The notes under the pieces are model-generated. The model ran no database searches. It had not been told where the DNA came from and saw nothing but the letters and a program-made list of their open reading frames with translations. From UBA721 sp002705165 (GTDB lineage: Bacteria > Planctomycetota > Planctomycetia > Pirellulales > Pirellulaceae), in assembly GCA_045565995.1 (NCBI GenBank), contig JBJLEF010000002.1:124001-188000 (forward strand): a stretch of DNA of 64,000 nucleotides. Reading direction: 5' to 3'. The translations under genes and the position numbers were made by a program. Shown in pieces: positions 63,375 through 64,000 of this stretch; position 1 is the first letter of the stretch, and the number at the start of each line of letters is the position of its first letter.

Positions 63375-63953
63375 TTACTTTCGACAGCTATAAAAGATTG
63401 CCGGGGGGAAATTCCGCCACACCACCTGGCTGATCGTGACGGTTGAAAAAGTCTCCTTTAATCGTTTTCTGAATCGCCGCGCGTTTTGTAGCGGTAACCC
63501 GTGAAAATAGGCAAAGGTTACAAACTGTCCACCCTCGGCCAAAACACTCAGGGTCGCATTGAGAAGCTCTTCCTGTAACGGTTCCGGAAAAACGGTCCAG
63601 GGCAGACCGCTGATAATACCGTCCACCCAATCGACACCTTCGCGGTCACAAATCCGACGAATATCACTCACTGATTCATTGAAAACTTTCAACGTTGGTA
63701 GCTTCTGATTAAGGACGGGAATAAAACTAGCATTCAGTTCCACTGCAAAGAACTTTTGATGATCTCCAACTCGCTTTAAGAGGTGCTTGGAGATGGCGCC
63801 CGTTCCAGGTCCGTATTCAACCACATTTGTAAGCGTATCCCAGTGAAGCTGATCAAGCATCGCATTAGCAAGATAAGGCGAGCTTGGGGCAATAGCCCCC
63901 ACTTTATTGGGGGACTTCAGAAACTCACGAAAAATAGTACGAGCTTTAAGCAT
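63375..63953 (-). CDS. SAM-dependent methyltransferase (PmtA / rRNA adenine dimethyltransferase-like)
   Basis: A 192-residue class I methyltransferase. The N-terminus FREFLKSPNKVGAIAPSSPYLA is typical of phospholipid N-methyltransferase PmtA. Motif I is VVEYGPGTGAISKHLL (about residues 43-58), and the acidic FFAVELNASFIPVL follows. The catalytic region has DGIISGLPWTVFP. It may methylate phosphatidylethanolamine or a related lipid. It is convergent with the FGE-like gene and starts 47 bases before the window end. Confidence 0.87.
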   Translation of the reverse strand: MLKARTIFREFLKSPNKVGAIAPSSPYLANAMLDQLHWDTLTNVVEYGPGTGAISKHLLKRVGDHQKFFAVELNASFIPVLNQKLPTLKVFNESVSDIRRICDREGVDWVDGIISGLPWTVFPEPLQEELLNATLSVLAEGGQFVTFAYFHGLPLQNARRFRKRLKETFSTVTISQVVWRNFPPAIFYSCRK

Positions 63954-64000
63954 CCAAGCATTTTAGAACGATTTCACCGAAAACAACAGTACAGGTAAGT

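Overview
The window is about half G+C and has the gene repertoire of a planctomycete (Planctomycetota, probably marine and Pirellulales-like). The markers are four DUF1501 proteins, one cytochrome/DUF1549/DUF1553 giant protein, three tandem DUF1559 pseudopilin-like proteins, four Cys-type sulfatases, several Tat-like or lipoprotein exported enzymes, Gfo/Idh/MocA oxidoreductases and DUF839/PhoX. This is inferred from protein families; there is no rRNA or other taxonomic marker, and I found no tRNA, CRISPR array or insertion sequence.

Layout. 1-6.5 kb: start of a DUF1501 gene (cut by the left edge), a divergent MFS transporter, a zinc-ribbon membrane protein, a two-part sodium:solute symporter, an SDR plus a 59-residue membrane protein, and a thioredoxin-like exported protein interrupted by an in-frame TGA exactly where a CxxC motif would have its second Cys. 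6.6-16.5 kb: a co-directional run (TlpA-like lipoprotein, Gfo/Idh/MocA, DUF1549/DUF1553, DUF1501, sulfatase, DUF839) that looks like an outer-compartment catabolic cluster for a sulfated or decorated carbohydrate. 16.5-26.8 kb: exported hydrolase, DUF1501, a frameshifted small exported protein, a compact sulfatase/NHL/Ldh_2/WD40 run, another DUF1501 and a sugar isomerase. 26.8-30.6 kb: three DUF1559 genes in tandem with mosaic sequence identity and duplicated terminators. 30.9-43.2 kb: mostly minus-strand metabolic genes (sulfatase, FAH-family enzyme, DUF6817, PQQ propeller, SDR, PhoD-like phosphatase, radical SAM, then an M81/SDR/M24 operon). 43.4-55.5 kb: ComM-like ATPase, sulfatase, Dabb protein, ApbE, Gfo/Idh/MocA, transglutaminase, PIG-L deacetylase, short MscS-like channel, SMP-30 protein, AhpD-like protein, lactonase. 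55.6-60.9 kb: ribonucleotide reductase nrdB and nrdA with two NrdR boxes far upstream. 60.9-64 kb: fatty acid desaturase, formylglycine-generating-enzyme-like protein with an inserted domain, and a methyltransferase.

The most interesting points are: (i) a candidate selenoprotein with a Cys-Tyr-Arg-Sec motif at 6349-6351; (ii) a NrdB whose radical tyrosine is replaced by phenylalanine with a Chlamydia-like ligand pattern (class Ic, Mn/Fe cofactor expected), controlled from two NrdR boxes about 740 nt upstream of nrdA; (iii) the mosaic DUF1559 array; (iv) a sulfatase-maturation-like fold split by an extra domain and lacking one catalytic Cys. All family names come from recognition of motifs in the translated sequence; no database search was run.
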